41,260 bases of DNA from Calidithermus chliarophilus DSM 9957 (GCF_000430045.1 NZ_KE387028.1:89781-131040); one strand, 5' to 3'. Shown: positions 22,620-30,746, counted from the first letter of the stretch. Translations and numbers: made by a program. The notes: a model not told the origin generated them from the letters alone.

Positions 22620-24657
22620 CCCTAAGCCTGACGAATTCGCTTGGTTGGAAGACCTGTGCGATCCGCGGACAAGGCGCTTCCTCGAGGACGAGAACACCCG
22701 CGTCGAGAGGTTTCTCGCGGGGCACGTCGGGCTCTACCGTGCTGTCATAAGCGAGCTCATGGCCCTGAGGAGTGTGTTTACGGAGTCACCGGCCATGCCG
22801 GTTGGCAACTACCTCTATTACGACCGCACGGATTCGCCTGACGGATGGCCCGTTTTCTGCCGCCGCCGGGTGGGGACTTTGGAAGAGGAGGTGCTCGTAG
22901 ACGTGGGAGAGTTGGCCTCCGAGCGTGGGAGCCTACATGCCATGGTCGGCTCGGTCAAGCCCAACGATGACCATAGCAAGATCGCACTGTCCATTGACCT
23001 TACTGGGCACGAGCGGTATACAGTGCTGGTTAGGGATCTCGAGAATGGCAGATTCTTGGAGGAAATACCCGACGTATACGCTGATTTCGAGTGGTCGCCG
23101 GACGGAAAGGGCCTCTATCTTCTGGGGCTGAGCGAGTCAGGGCGGCCCGAGCGCTTGCTGTTCCGGCCACTCGGGCCGCAGGGAGTAGGCCACCAGACCC
23201 TGCTGGTTGAACCAAACGAGCATTATGCGCTCACGCTCGCGCGTTCGCGCAGCCGGGCCTATCTTTTCGTGACCTCGGTCGGTGCCGAGGACACCGAGGT
23301 CCATTACCTCGAGCTGGACCGTCCGAATCGCCCGGTACAGCTGTTTTATCAGCGCAGAGAGAGGCTACGCTACTGGCTGGAGCACTGCCGGGATCGCTTC
23401 GCGGTGTTGACGAACCTCGACCGGACAGATCTCCGTGTGATGTTTGCTCCCTGCGAACCAACCCCGCCAGAGGGATGGATCGAGGCGCTTAGTCCAGCCG
23501 AGGGGGTCGTTTCAGGGATGGACGCCTTCGCCAGCCACCTGGTCATCTACGGCCACGAGAACGGGTGCGGGCGGATTTGGGTCCATGACCTGGCACAGGG
23601 AGAGACTTGGCCAATCCCAGCCCCTGAAGCCGGGGTGCCGGAAGGTCTCGGGGTGTTTTCTCCAGCCGAAAACGGTGACTACCACGCTCGCTGGTTCCGG
23701 TTCGAGTTCAGCTCCCTGGTCACACCGGAGGGACTTTGGGAGGTCGACCTGGAAACGCGATCGGTGCGGCTGGTCCATCGCCACAGCATCCCGGGCTACG
23801 ACTCCGGGAACTACTGCGCGGAGCGAGTCTGGGCCGAGACCGACGACGGGAGCGCTATCCCGATCTCTCTGGTCTACCGCCACGGTTGCGCCGCGGGAAC
23901 CGTACGCCCGTTGTATCTCTACGTCTACGGGGCATACGGCGCGGTCACCAGCCCTAGCTTCAGCCCCTTCCGCCTGCCTCTGCTGGACCGGGGTGTGGCC
24001 TTCGCTATTGGGCATATCCGCGGCGGGGGCGAGCGGGGCCAGGCCTGGCACGACGGGGGGAGGCGGCTGAACAAGCGCAATGCGGCCCTCGACGTGATTG
24101 CCTGCGCCCAACACCTTATCCGCGAGGGCTATGCCTGTCCCGATTCCTTGGTGCTCGCGGGTGTCAGCGCGGGTGGGGCGGCGGTGGGCGCCGCGCTCAA
24201 CGCGCGGCCCGACCTGTTCCGGGCGGTGGTGGCTAGGGTGCCGTTCGTGGATGTTGTGGGCGGGATGCTCGACGAAACCAGCGCTCTCTCGGCCCTGGAG
24301 ACCGCCGAATGGGGCGACCCAGACGCCCCAGACGAGCTCGCCTACATGTTCTCGTACTCGCCTTATCAGAACCTCAAGCCCGGCCGTTACCCCGCCATCC
24401 TGGCGGTGGGGGCCATGAACGACACGAGAGTGCCGTACTGGATGCCCGCGAAGTGGGTGGCCCGCATCCGAAGCTATCGCACCGGCCGCAACCGGCTCCT
24501 CCTGAAGACCCACCTGGATACGGGCCATCTGGGGGCGGGGAACCTGATCGACGAACTCGAGGACGCCGCCCTGGAGTGGGCCTTTGTGTTGGCCTGTGTC
24601 GGTCGAGACACCCACGGAGATATAGCCGAAAAGGCCACAACGCAGGCTTGTCCGTAG
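22603..24657 (+). CDS. prolyl-oligopeptidase family (S9) serine peptidase
   Basis: A 684-residue cytoplasmic-type S9 peptidase with no signal peptide. The N-terminus EFAWLEDLCDPRTRRFLEDEN and following beta-propeller (blades with YADFEWSPDGKGLYLLG) lead into an alpha/beta-hydrolase domain: YLYVYGAYG, HIRGGGERGQAWHDGG, nucleophile GVSAGG (Ser about 521), Asp about 606 in NDTRVPYW and His about 643 in TGHLG. Full length and all catalytic residues suggest an active enzyme. S9 oligopeptidases cut short peptides, often after Pro, and in some RiPP pathways remove the leader; the precursor has Pro at 12, 18 and 22. Overlap with the MFS gene indicates co-translation. Confidence 0.92.
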   Translation: MSDSHNPKPDEFAWLEDLCDPRTRRFLEDENTRVERFLAGHVGLYRAVISELMALRSVFTESPAMPVGNYLYYDRTDSPDGWPVFCRRRVGTLEEEVLVDVGELASERGSLHAMVGSVKPNDDHSKIALSIDLTGHERYTVLVRDLENGRFLEEIPDVYADFEWSPDGKGLYLLGLSESGRPERLLFRPLGPQGVGHQTLLVEPNEHYALTLARSRSRAYLFVTSVGAEDTEVHYLELDRPNRPVQLFYQRRERLRYWLEHCRDRFAVLTNLDRTDLRVMFAPCEPTPPEGWIEALSPAEGVVSGMDAFASHLVIYGHENGCGRIWVHDLAQGETWPIPAPEAGVPEGLGVFSPAENGDYHARWFRFEFSSLVTPEGLWEVDLETRSVRLVHRHSIPGYDSGNYCAERVWAETDDGSAIPISLVYRHGCAAGTVRPLYLYVYGAYGAVTSPSFSPFRLPLLDRGVAFAIGHIRGGGERGQAWHDGGRRLNKRNAALDVIACAQHLIREGYACPDSLVLAGVSAGGAAVGAALNARPDLFRAVVARVPFVDVVGGMLDETSALSALETAEWGDPDAPDELAYMFSYSPYQNLKPGRYPAILAVGAMNDTRVPYWMPAKWVARIRSYRTGRNRLLLKTHLDTGHLGAGNLIDELEDAALEWAFVLACVGRDTHGDIAEKATTQACP

Positions 24658-25186
24658 GGGCTCGGCGGGATCTGCGCCCGTTTCCCTCGACTGCTAGCCG
24701 CTGCCTTCCACCGGACGGGTGTGTGTTCCCCTGAGGCCCCTGCATGCACACGAAGGCGCGGGGCCCGCTCCGGCCCCGCGCCGCCCCTCCGCAAGACGAT
24801 TTAGCCCTGGTGCCCGGGCACCTCTGCCGCAGGACGTACCCCCTCCGCGACGGCCCGGGCCAGGCCTGGGGGGCTTATGACGCGCCTCGGGACGGCAAGG
24901 CTCGAATGCGATGGGGCGGGGCCTACCCGAGGAGTAGCCGCCGCCGCCTGCCCGGTCTCGCCCCCGCGCGCCCTGTACCCCTGGCCGGGCCTCGGAGCGC
25001 GAGGTTTGCCGAAGGGGCGCATTGGTTGCCCCGGCGGGCGGTGTGAGGTCCGTTTCCCCCCCGGCTCCCGGCAGCGAGCTGGGGACCCGGACACGGGCCG
25101 TTCCCGTTTGCGCTCTCGCGCGACCATCCAGGCGGATCACGGCCCCATCCTAGCCGAGGCTGCCCGAGCAGTCAATATATATTTCC
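24658..25186. other. gene-poor stretch at the island's right edge
   Basis: About 530 bp without a supportable gene on either strand; the open frames lack family resemblance, ribosome-binding sites and plausible composition. It contains the hairpin at 24754-24781 and probably marks the border between the inserted island and the plasmid backbone. No direct repeats or attachment site could be recognised. Confidence 0.5.
24754..24781 (+). terminator. terminator-like hairpin
   Basis: GGCGCGGGGCC-CGCTCC-GGCCCCGCGCC, an 11-bp stem about 100 bp past the peptidase stop; no T-tract. Confidence 0.45.
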
Positions 25187-25741
25187 TCAATAGGACTTTG
25201 CGGGCACCACCCCGGCCAGCGGGCGGCGGGCCCCGATGTAGCGGCCCGCGTAGCGGCTCAGGGGCTCGACCACCACGCCCCCGCGGGCCTGGCTGGCGTG
25301 GGCCATCAGGCCGTCCCACAGCACCAGGCCCACGTGGTCCACCGGCCGACCCGGCGCGCGGAAGAACACCAGATCCCCCGGCAGCAGGTAGGCGGTGGTG
25401 ACGGGCGGGAGGCGGGTGTACTGCTTGAGGGCGGTGCGCGGCAGCCGCCAGCCCAGGTGGGCGTAGACGCGCTGGACGAAGGCCGAGCAGTCGAGCCCCA
25501 CGCGCGGGTCGGTGCCGCCCCAGAGGTAGGGCGTGCCGTAGTAGGCCTGCACCAGGCGGTAGAGCTGCCGGGGGTCCACCGGTGGACGATCCCCTATCGG
25601 GAGGGCCTGCGGCCCTGCACCAGCCGGACGATCCCCTTCGGGACGGGCTGACACGGGCGCGGTCCCTCCCGGCTGGGCGGCCGCGAACGCGACGGCCGCC
25701 AGCAGCAGTATGGCGGCGGCCCGGGCCACGGCCGGGCTCAC
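25187..25741 (-). CDS. secreted NlpC/P60 peptidoglycan endopeptidase
   Basis: GTG 25741 overlaps the upstream stop (GTGA) and gives 184 residues; the long frame upstream is shadow. A signal peptide (AVARAAAILLLAAVAFAAA) is followed by a linker encoded by two palindromic-element copies and an NlpC/P60 domain: YYGTPYLWGGTDPRVGLDCS with catalytic Cys about 85, LPGDLVFFRAPG, and DHVGLVLWDGLMAHAS with catalytic His. Such enzymes cut stem peptides in the wall. Together with the lytic transglycosylase at 12913 it could help build a channel through the envelope. Confidence 0.88.
   Translation of the reverse strand: MSPAVARAAAILLLAAVAFAAAQPGGTAPVSARPEGDRPAGAGPQALPIGDRPPVDPRQLYRLVQAYYGTPYLWGGTDPRVGLDCSAFVQRVYAHLGWRLPRTALKQYTRLPPVTTAYLLPGDLVFFRAPGRPVDHVGLVLWDGLMAHASQARGGVVVEPLSRYAGRYIGARRPLAGVVPAKSY
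25586..25659. repeat. palindromic repeat elements, two copies in NlpC/P60 gene
   Basis: Two tandem units with GACGATCCCCT(A/T)TCGGGA edges and stems GGGCC/GGCCC and CGGGC/GCCCG. They encode the [10 protein letters not shown] and LPIGDRP linker between signal peptide and enzyme domain. Confidence 0.8.
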
Positions 25742-26541
25742 CGGCGCTCCCAGCCCTGGCCGTTGGCCCGCACCAGCCCGCGGGCCTCGAGCGCGCCCAC
25801 GATGCCGCTGAGCTCGACGAGGCCGACCCCCAGCGCGCGCATGAGCTCGCCGCGGCTGCTCTGGCCCTCTTCGATGAGCTGGAGCGCCCGCCGGGCCTGT
25901 GGGGGCAGGCCCTCCAGCAGCGCCACGCCGTGCTCGATGGACTCGGCCACCTCGATGCGGGTGCGGGTAATCCGGCTGGCCTGCTGGAGGAAGCTCGCCG
26001 CGGCCAGGTCCCCCTCCCTCGCGGGCTCTCCCCGGCGCTCGGGGCCGTCGTGTGCCGGCACGGTGTGGCGCACGGGCTCGCGCCCGTCCCCGACAGGAGT
26101 GGCCCTGACCGCCGGCGGAGCCGCCTCGCGGGGGGGTTCTGCGGCGGGGCGGCCGGGGGCCGCCCCCTGCAGCCGCAGCAGCTCGCCGATGACCTTGCCC
26201 ACCACCAGCGTCGAGACGGGCACGAACAGGCTTTGCAGGAAGACCTCCCAGCCGGCCATGCCGGGCACCCGGGCCATCGCCAGCAGGTTCCCCCCCCACA
26301 CCAGCGCCAGCGCGGCCAACGCCCCGCCCACCGCCCAGCGTGCGCGCGGCACCAGGTTGGAGATCAGCGACAACAGAAACGCGGTCAGCTCGAGGCTCAC
26401 CGCCAGTCCCAGCGCGAACCACCCGGGCAAGCCCCCCGAGGTCAGGGCGTACCACTGCGCCAGGTGGCCCGCGCTCACCACCAGCGCGGCCACGTAGGCC
26501 AGGAGCAAGGGGTAGACCATCCGTCCGGCGTAGCGCTCCAT
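25738..26541 (-). CDS. membrane protein with C-terminal winged-helix domain
   Basis: A 267-residue protein with about four membrane segments in the first 130 residues (for example YPLLLAYVAALVVSAGHLAQ and WAVGGALAALALVWGGNLLA), an Ala/Pro-rich cytoplasmic linker including a palindromic-element copy, and a C-terminal helical part: RITRTRIEVAESIEHGVALL, then QARRALQLIEEGQSSRGELM and GIVGALEARGLVRANG, which reads like a winged helix. It may tether DNA at the membrane or act as a membrane-bound regulator; neither is shown. Coupled to the NlpC/P60 gene by GTGA and driven by a class A promoter. Confidence 0.72.
   Translation of the reverse strand: MERYAGRMVYPLLLAYVAALVVSAGHLAQWYALTSGGLPGWFALGLAVSLELTAFLLSLISNLVPRARWAVGGALAALALVWGGNLLAMARVPGMAGWEVFLQSLFVPVSTLVVGKVIGELLRLQGAAPGRPAAEPPREAAPPAVRATPVGDGREPVRHTVPAHDGPERRGEPAREGDLAAASFLQQASRITRTRIEVAESIEHGVALLEGLPPQARRALQLIEEGQSSRGELMRALGVGLVELSGIVGALEARGLVRANGQGWERR
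26071..26099. repeat. palindromic repeat element, partial copy
   Basis: CACGGGCTCGCGCCCGTCCC with CGACAGGAG following; in frame in the linker of the membrane/winged-helix protein. Confidence 0.6.
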
Positions 26542-26546
26542 AGGAA

Positions 26547-26568
26547 TCTCCTATTGATATTTTAGATA
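26547..26568 (-). promoter_or_regulatory. promoter with 5'-terminal Shine-Dalgarno (class A)
   Basis: TATCTA (26568-26563), six bases, CAATAGGAGA (26556-26547), ATG at 26541. Confidence 0.65.
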
Positions 26569-26611
26569 TCATCAAGTCATCAAAATGAGTCCTCAATGAG
26601 AAGCACAAGCA

Positions 26612-26648
26612 AGAGGGTCTTTGCCGTCCAGCACAGCAAAGACCCTCT
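26612..26648 (-). terminator. terminator hairpin after ParB-like gene
   Basis: AGAGGGTCTTTGC and GCAAAGACCCTCT form a perfect 13-bp stem with an 11-base loop, 25 bp past the stop at 26674; the following minus-strand sequence is T-rich. Confidence 0.75.
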
Positions 26649-26673
26649 ATGGGCGGCGCCGCCCGGGGGTGGC

Positions 26674-27660
26674 TCAGGGCTGCTCGAGGAGGGCCTCGAT
26701 GTCCTTGAGCTCCTGCTCGAGCAGCCGCAGGCGCTCCCGCACCTCCTGGCGGCGGTCCTGCTCGAGGCGCGCCGTGCGGCGGTAGAGCCGCCGGATGGTG
26801 CGCTCGGCCTCCGACGCCTCGCGCCGCGGCGCTCCCAGCCGCGCCAGCTCCCGCTGCAGCGCCTCGCGCAGCTCCCGCAGGCTGAGCGCCTGCAGGCTCT
26901 GCGCCAGCGCCCACAGCGCCTCCTCGCCCAGGGCCGGATGCTCGGGGAACATCCGCCGGGCACGCTTGACCCAGCCGTTGAAGCTGCGGGCACCCTCCCA
27001 GCTCAGCCGCCCCTCGCGCAGCGCGCGCTGCACCACCGGCAGCATCGCCCGGTAGCGGATGAGCCGGTCGCGCAGCTGCGCGGCGGGCAGGCCGAAGGCC
27101 TTGAGGTCGGCGTCGAGGGACTCCATCACCTCACGGTAGCGCAGGCGCAGCCACTCCGGCTGCTCTTCCAGCGGCGCGGCGCCGGGGTCGAGCACGTAGC
27201 GCAGCAGGTCCATCCACTGCTCGAGGGAGAGCGCGGGGTCGTAGAGCTCGCGGTGGTACTCCCAGGTGATGCGCACCACCGTCCAGAACAGCTCGAAGGG
27301 GTCGAGGGGCTGCTGCTGGTTGGCCGCCATCACCACCTCCGCCTCGGCCGCCCCCCGGAAGGGCGTGCGGCTGAGCAGGCAGGGCACCTGCAGGCCCAGC
27401 TCGCGGGCCACCCGCAGGCGGCGGTGGCCCGAGATCACCCGCAGCCGCTGGCCCCCCTGGTCCTGCACCAGCAGCGGCACGATGAACCCGTAGCGGCGGA
27501 CGCTGGCCTTGAGCGCCTCCAGTTCCTGGGGGTCGTAGCGGCGGCGGGCCTGCTCGGGGCTCTCCTCGAGGTCGTCCGGCGCCATCATCAGCACCGGGTC
27601 GGAGTTCCTCAGCAGCAGGGGCGCCGCGGTCTCGGGTAAGGGGTGGGTTTCGGTCTGCAT
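26674..27660 (-). CDS. second ParB-like protein
   Basis: A 328-residue protein whose first 130 residues show a ParB/Srx-type domain: YDPQELEALKASVRRYGFIV, then PLLVQDQGGQRLRVISGHRRLRVARELGL (GHRR box) and EVVMAANQQQPLDPFE. The rest is helical, with a predicted HTH-like middle and a coiled-coil end (ASEAERTIRRLYRRTARLEQ). No ParA gene is adjacent, so it may be a transcription factor or accessory nucleoid protein rather than the main partition factor. ATG 27660 follows GGAGGCGAG. A strong hairpin terminator lies downstream. Confidence 0.82.
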   Translation of the reverse strand: MQTETHPLPETAAPLLLRNSDPVLMMAPDDLEESPEQARRRYDPQELEALKASVRRYGFIVPLLVQDQGGQRLRVISGHRRLRVARELGLQVPCLLSRTPFRGAAEAEVVMAANQQQPLDPFELFWTVVRITWEYHRELYDPALSLEQWMDLLRYVLDPGAAPLEEQPEWLRLRYREVMESLDADLKAFGLPAAQLRDRLIRYRAMLPVVQRALREGRLSWEGARSFNGWVKRARRMFPEHPALGEEALWALAQSLQALSLRELREALQRELARLGAPRREASEAERTIRRLYRRTARLEQDRRQEVRERLRLLEQELKDIEALLEQP

Positions 27661-27789
27661 CTCGCCTCCGAGCCCCCCCGGCGCCCGGTCACGGCCCGCG
27701 CTGGGGGGGACGTCCCCAGCCTAGCCGCCGTACCCAGGCGGCGCTGCGCCAAGATGAGAACCGGCAGGAGGGCGCGGCGGGCTTCGCGG

Positions 27790-27795
27790 CAGAAT
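27790..27795 (+). promoter_or_regulatory. -10 element, leaderless type
   Basis: CAGAAT exactly six bases before ATG 27802; no Shine-Dalgarno. Confidence 0.5.
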
Positions 27796-27801
27796 GGTCC
27801 C

Positions 27802-28572
27802 ATGAAACCCTCGCTACCGCACACGACCGCAGCCCCCACCGTCCCCCTCGGCGAGCTCTCCCGCCTCAGCGGCTACAGCGAGCGCAGCTTGCGCCGGGCT
27901 GTAGAGCGCATCCGGGCCGAGGGGGGTGACCTCGAGGCAAAAGACGGGCGGGTCGGTGGCGCGGACCTGCCGCTGCTGCTGGCCGCGCTGCACGAGCTGG
28001 CCACCGAGTACCGGTCGGGGCAGGGGGGTCAGGCCACCCCGCCCATCCATGAGCACTTCGACGCGCTGCGCCAGCGCCGCGAGCGGGGCGAGGCGCCGGT
28101 CCTGCCGGAGCCCTACGCCGCGCTGCTGCAGGCTCCGGCAAAGCGTGGGCCCGCCAGGGAGGAACCGCCCGCGCCCCGCCAGGCGGAGGAGCCGGATGCC
28201 GGGGCCCCCCGGGACCCCCAGGACAACGCCCTGGCGCGGGAGCTGGCCCGCCTGAACGAGCGGCTGGGCGAGTTCGGGGATCGGCTGGGGCGCCTCGAGC
28301 TGCGCCTGAGTCACCTGGAGGGGCGCTTCGCGGCGGCCGAGCGGGGGTTGCGCAGTGTAGAGCTGTTGCCGGACGACGAGGAGGCCGAGGGCAGCCTCTA
28401 CGCCCTGGTCACCGGCCTGCTCGGGGCCTTCAACGACCGGCTGGGCGCGGTGGAGCGCCAGGTAGCCCAGGCGACCGGCGACATGGCCTCGATCGCCCTC
28501 AAGCTGGCCGACAACGACAAGGAGCTGCGCAACCTGCTGCGGGACCTGCTCGCCCAGCTCAGCCCCCGCTAG
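27802..28572 (+). CDS. HTH/coiled-coil DNA-binding protein (256 aa)
   Basis: The start is ATG 27802, set by a leaderless -10 six bases upstream. Residues about 14-60 (VPLGELSRLSGYSERSLRRA, then VERIRAEGGDLEAKDGRVGG) look like a helix-turn-helix. A Pro-rich linker (about 105-145) leads to long heptad-like helices (LARELARLNERLGEFGDRLG and RLELRLSHLEGRFAAAERGL) and a final helical region. This fits a dimeric DNA-binding or plasmid-organising protein. It is divergent from the ParB-like gene 141 bp away, so the two may be regulated together. Confidence 0.75.
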   Translation: MKPSLPHTTAAPTVPLGELSRLSGYSERSLRRAVERIRAEGGDLEAKDGRVGGADLPLLLAALHELATEYRSGQGGQATPPIHEHFDALRQRRERGEAPVLPEPYAALLQAPAKRGPAREEPPAPRQAEEPDAGAPRDPQDNALARELARLNERLGEFGDRLGRLELRLSHLEGRFAAAERGLRSVELLPDDEEAEGSLYALVTGLLGAFNDRLGAVERQVAQATGDMASIALKLADNDKELRNLLRDLLAQLSPR

Positions 28573-28633
28573 GCCGGCTTGACAAAGCCAACCCCGGCCG
28601 CAGGGCACCCATAGGACTCAAAGGCTGCGGCCA

Positions 28634-28654
28634 GGGGTTCCTGTATGGAACCCC
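28634..28654 (+). terminator. terminator-like hairpin
   Basis: GGGGTTCC-TGTAT-GGAACCCC, an 8-bp stem followed by AACAGTTT, 60 bp past the HTH/coiled-coil gene. Confidence 0.5.
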
Positions 28655-28806
28655 AACAGTTTACCCCGGGCCGCCGTTCCCGGCGCCGGGGATGAACCCG
28701 AACCGCCGCCCGCGCCAACCCCGGGGGTGCCCGATATCCCCCGCCTCCCCCTCGCCCGCTCGAGGCGCCCCCGCGATCCGCGCGAACCCGCCGGACACCT
28801 CGAGCG

Positions 28807-28833
28807 GAAAAACCCCCCGGGCAGGGCCGGGGG
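28807..28833 (-). terminator. Rho-independent terminator
   Basis: On the minus strand CCCCCGG-CCCTGC-CCGGGGG is followed by GTTTTT; it serves the 28871-29080 gene. Confidence 0.7.
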
Positions 28834-28870
28834 AGGGAGGGGGGTGGAGACTTGGGCTCGAGCGGGGGCC

Positions 28871-29080
28871 TCAGTCGAAGCGGCGGGGGGAGATCTCGTG
28901 CGCCAGGTGGGGGTGGCGCAGGGCCGCGGCCTCCTTGTCGAACATGGTCTGCGCCTCGTGGCGCTCGGCGGCCCCGTCGTCCAGCAGCTCGCTCAGCAGG
29001 CTGCGCGGATCGACCACGGCGCAGAAGAGCACCCAGGCCGCCCCCATCAGCATCAGCAGGTCGATCCAGCTCAGGCTCAT
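28871..29080 (-). CDS. small membrane protein (69 aa)
   Basis: A short frame supported by a leaderless promoter (TACCAT six bases before ATG 29080) and a downstream terminator. One N-terminal membrane helix (WIDLLMLMGAAWVLFCAVVD) is followed by a charged cytoplasmic tail (DDGAAERHEAQTMFDKEAAA). No family recognised. The longer upstream frame is not used. Confidence 0.62.
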   Translation of the reverse strand: MSLSWIDLLMLMGAAWVLFCAVVDPRSLLSELLDDGAAERHEAQTMFDKEAAALRHPHLAHEISPRRFD

Positions 29081-29086
29081 GGCCCC

Positions 29087-29092
29087 ATGGTA
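29087..29092 (-). promoter_or_regulatory. -10 element, leaderless type
   Basis: TACCAT on the minus strand, six bases before ATG 29080. Confidence 0.5.
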
Positions 29093-29140
29093 GCACCGCT
29101 CCCCGCTGGTACAGGGACGGCTCTCATGATCCGGCCGCCA

Positions 29141-29170
29141 CGGTGTGCACGGGCGCGTATCGCGGTCCCC
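29141..29170. repeat. palindromic repeat element, intergenic remnant
   Basis: CGGTGTGCACGGGCGCGTAT followed by CGCGGTCCCCG keeps part of the family pattern. It is the only copy seen outside a gene. Confidence 0.4.
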
Positions 29171-29172
29171 GC

Positions 29173-29589
29173 TTATCTCCCGCCCTGCCCCGCCCGGCAC
29201 CACGTCCCCCCGCAGTCGCCCGGCCCCTCGAAGCGGACGAGGGTGACGTAGCCCTGGCGCTTGCCCTCCACGCCCTCCTCCTCGAACTGCCAGGCCCCGC
29301 GTGAAAATTTCACCACCTCCGGCAGGTCGCGCCGGCCCGCGAGGTGGCGGCGGCGCCAGCGGAAACCGAAGGCCTCCACCGTCTCGCCGTCGAGTTCCCT
29401 GGCGCCCAGGAAGGCCCAGTCGAAGCAGCCCGCACAGGCCAGCGGCAGCACGTAGCCGCCGGGGGGAGGCGGGGCGGGGCGGTAGCCCTTGGCCCCCCAC
29501 TCGCGCAGCAGCTCGAGGTAGTCCTCCGCGGTGGCCTCGAGCTCGAGGCCGTGGCCCAGCGGGCTGGTGAGGTGCAGGCGCAGGCGCAT
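29173..29589 (-). CDS. hypothetical protein (138 aa)
   Basis: No family recognised. The product starts MRLRLHLTSPLGHGLELEAT, then AEDYLELLREWGAKGYRPAP, and has four cysteines (two in ACAGCFDWAF, two near the end in GDCGGTWC) that could bind metal. It is probably a compact alpha/beta cytoplasmic protein. The start is well placed by a leaderless -10 (TACAAT six bases before ATG 29589). Confidence 0.68.
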   Translation of the reverse strand: MRLRLHLTSPLGHGLELEATAEDYLELLREWGAKGYRPAPPPPGGYVLPLACAGCFDWAFLGARELDGETVEAFGFRWRRRHLAGRRDLPEVVKFSRGAWQFEEEGVEGKRQGYVTLVRFEGPGDCGGTWCRAGQGGR

Positions 29590-29595
29590 GCCCGC

Positions 29596-29601
29596 ATTGT
29601 A
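29596..29601 (-). promoter_or_regulatory. -10 element, leaderless type
   Basis: TACAAT on the minus strand with six bases before ATG 29589. Confidence 0.55.
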
Positions 29602-29728
29602 CCGGGGATCCTAGCCCCGGCACCCCCGCCGGCGGCGTCGCCCATGCGGGGTTCTTGTCGTCAGCGACAGCGAAAAGCCCTCATCCTCCCACTTTCATAT
29701 AACTCTCATCCTTGGGGGGGAGGGGGGC

Positions 29729-29756
29729 TTGAAGTCCTATCATTTTTACCTATACC
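29729..29756 (+). promoter_or_regulatory. promoter of NurA-like gene
   Basis: TTGAAG (29729-29734) and TATACC (29751-29756) are 16 bases apart; ATG 29766 follows after 9 bases, so the mRNA is probably leaderless or nearly so. Confidence 0.5.
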
Positions 29757-29765
29757 ATCAACTGC

Positions 29766-30746
29766 ATGACCTGGAGGCTCGAGGCCTGGAACGCGGCCTA
29801 CGCGCTACCCGAGCGGGCGGTGCAGGGGGGCGACCCCGAGGCGGGCGGGGACCGGGCCCAGGCCCGGGAGGTGCGCGCCGACTTCGAGGGGAACTGGGGC
29901 CCCCGGCGGCCAACCCCGCTCGACCCCGCCTGCTGGCCCCGGCTGTTCTTCGTCGACGGCCGCCAGCAGGTCGAGGCCCTGCTGGCCGACGAAGCTGGGC
30001 GACCGGCCCTGTTGGCCACTGTGGTGGCGGGGGCGGTGGTGCGCGACGGCGGGGGAATCCGCCCGGCGGGCGAGCCGCTCAAGCGCCACCTGCTGCTGCA
30101 CGGGGGTGAACGGGGTGCGGACGTGGCGCTGCCGGAGGGCCTGCGCCACTACGTTCCCCTGGGCTTCCCCCACGCCGACGTCGCCCAGCTGCGCCACCGC
30201 CTCACCGAGGCCATGCGCCGGCTCGAGGTGGCCCTGGTTAACCGGCTGGCCGAGGCGGGGGAGGAGGGGCTGACGGTGCTCGACGGGCAGCTCTTCCCCG
30301 GCGAGGCGCCCTTCCGGCGGCCTGGGCAGGTGCTGGGCTACACCAAGACCCAGGCGGCTAGCTACCTCGACCCCTCCCGCCAGGCCCTGCTGGGCCAGCT
30401 CGAGCCCGGCGAGCGCACCCCAGTGTTCTTCCTCAGGGGCCTGGCCCGCCGCCGCCCCCTCGACGTGTTCAGCTGGTACGTGCGGCTGCCCCTGCGGCCA
30501 GCCCGCCCCTACCACCCCTCCGCGGCGCTGCTGCGGGTGGAGACCCCGGCCGCCGACGTCGCGCAGGCGGTGGCCCTGGCCGATCTGTCGGCGAGCGTCT
30601 TCTGCGCCTTGGCCTCCTCCCCCGCCCGCGACCCCCGCGCACCGCAGAACCTGGTCGCGGTGGGGGGCCTCGAGCTGTGGCTGGGGCGCTACCTGGGCCA
30701 GCCCGAGGTGGTGCGGCGGCAGATCGCCCGGGCGCTGTTCGGCTAA
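29766..30746 (+). CDS. NurA-domain nuclease (candidate)
   Basis: The 326-residue product shows the NurA pattern: FFVDGRQQVEALLAD near residues 61-75 (first catalytic Asp in VDG), TVLDGQLFP near 170 (second DG), a central KTQAASYL segment, SWYVRLPL, and the C-terminal end APQNLVAVGGLELWLGRYLG. NurA nucleases usually work with the HerA ATPase in end resection; no HerA is next to it. On this plasmid it may process DNA with the coupling ATPase or the helicase. Assignment rests on motif order by eye. Confidence 0.68.
   Translation: MTWRLEAWNAAYALPERAVQGGDPEAGGDRAQAREVRADFEGNWGPRRPTPLDPACWPRLFFVDGRQQVEALLADEAGRPALLATVVAGAVVRDGGGIRPAGEPLKRHLLLHGGERGADVALPEGLRHYVPLGFPHADVAQLRHRLTEAMRRLEVALVNRLAEAGEEGLTVLDGQLFPGEAPFRRPGQVLGYTKTQAASYLDPSRQALLGQLEPGERTPVFFLRGLARRRPLDVFSWYVRLPLRPARPYHPSAALLRVETPAADVAQAVALADLSASVFCALASSPARDPRAPQNLVAVGGLELWLGRYLGQPEVVRRQIARALFG

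Larger units (their letters stand above)
28573..28870. other. intergenic stretch with hairpins
   Basis: About 300 bp with no supportable gene between two converging genes. It holds the hairpins at 28634-28654 and 28807-28833. A TTGACA at 28579-28584 has no -10 at a usual distance. Confidence 0.55.

Noticed and set aside
24694-25140. Open frames on both strands in the stretch after the S9 peptidase
   Set aside because: Low-complexity Arg/Gly/Pro translations without ribosome-binding site, promoter or family resemblance.
25187-26914. 575-aa version of the NlpC/P60 protein
   Set aside because: The extension is a shadow of the 25738-26541 gene and of the ParB-like gene's end; the signal peptide begins at GTG 25741.
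28579-28584. TTGACA as a promoter -35
   Set aside because: No -10-like hexamer at 15-19 bp; it is part of a small GGCTT-GACA-AAGCC hairpin.
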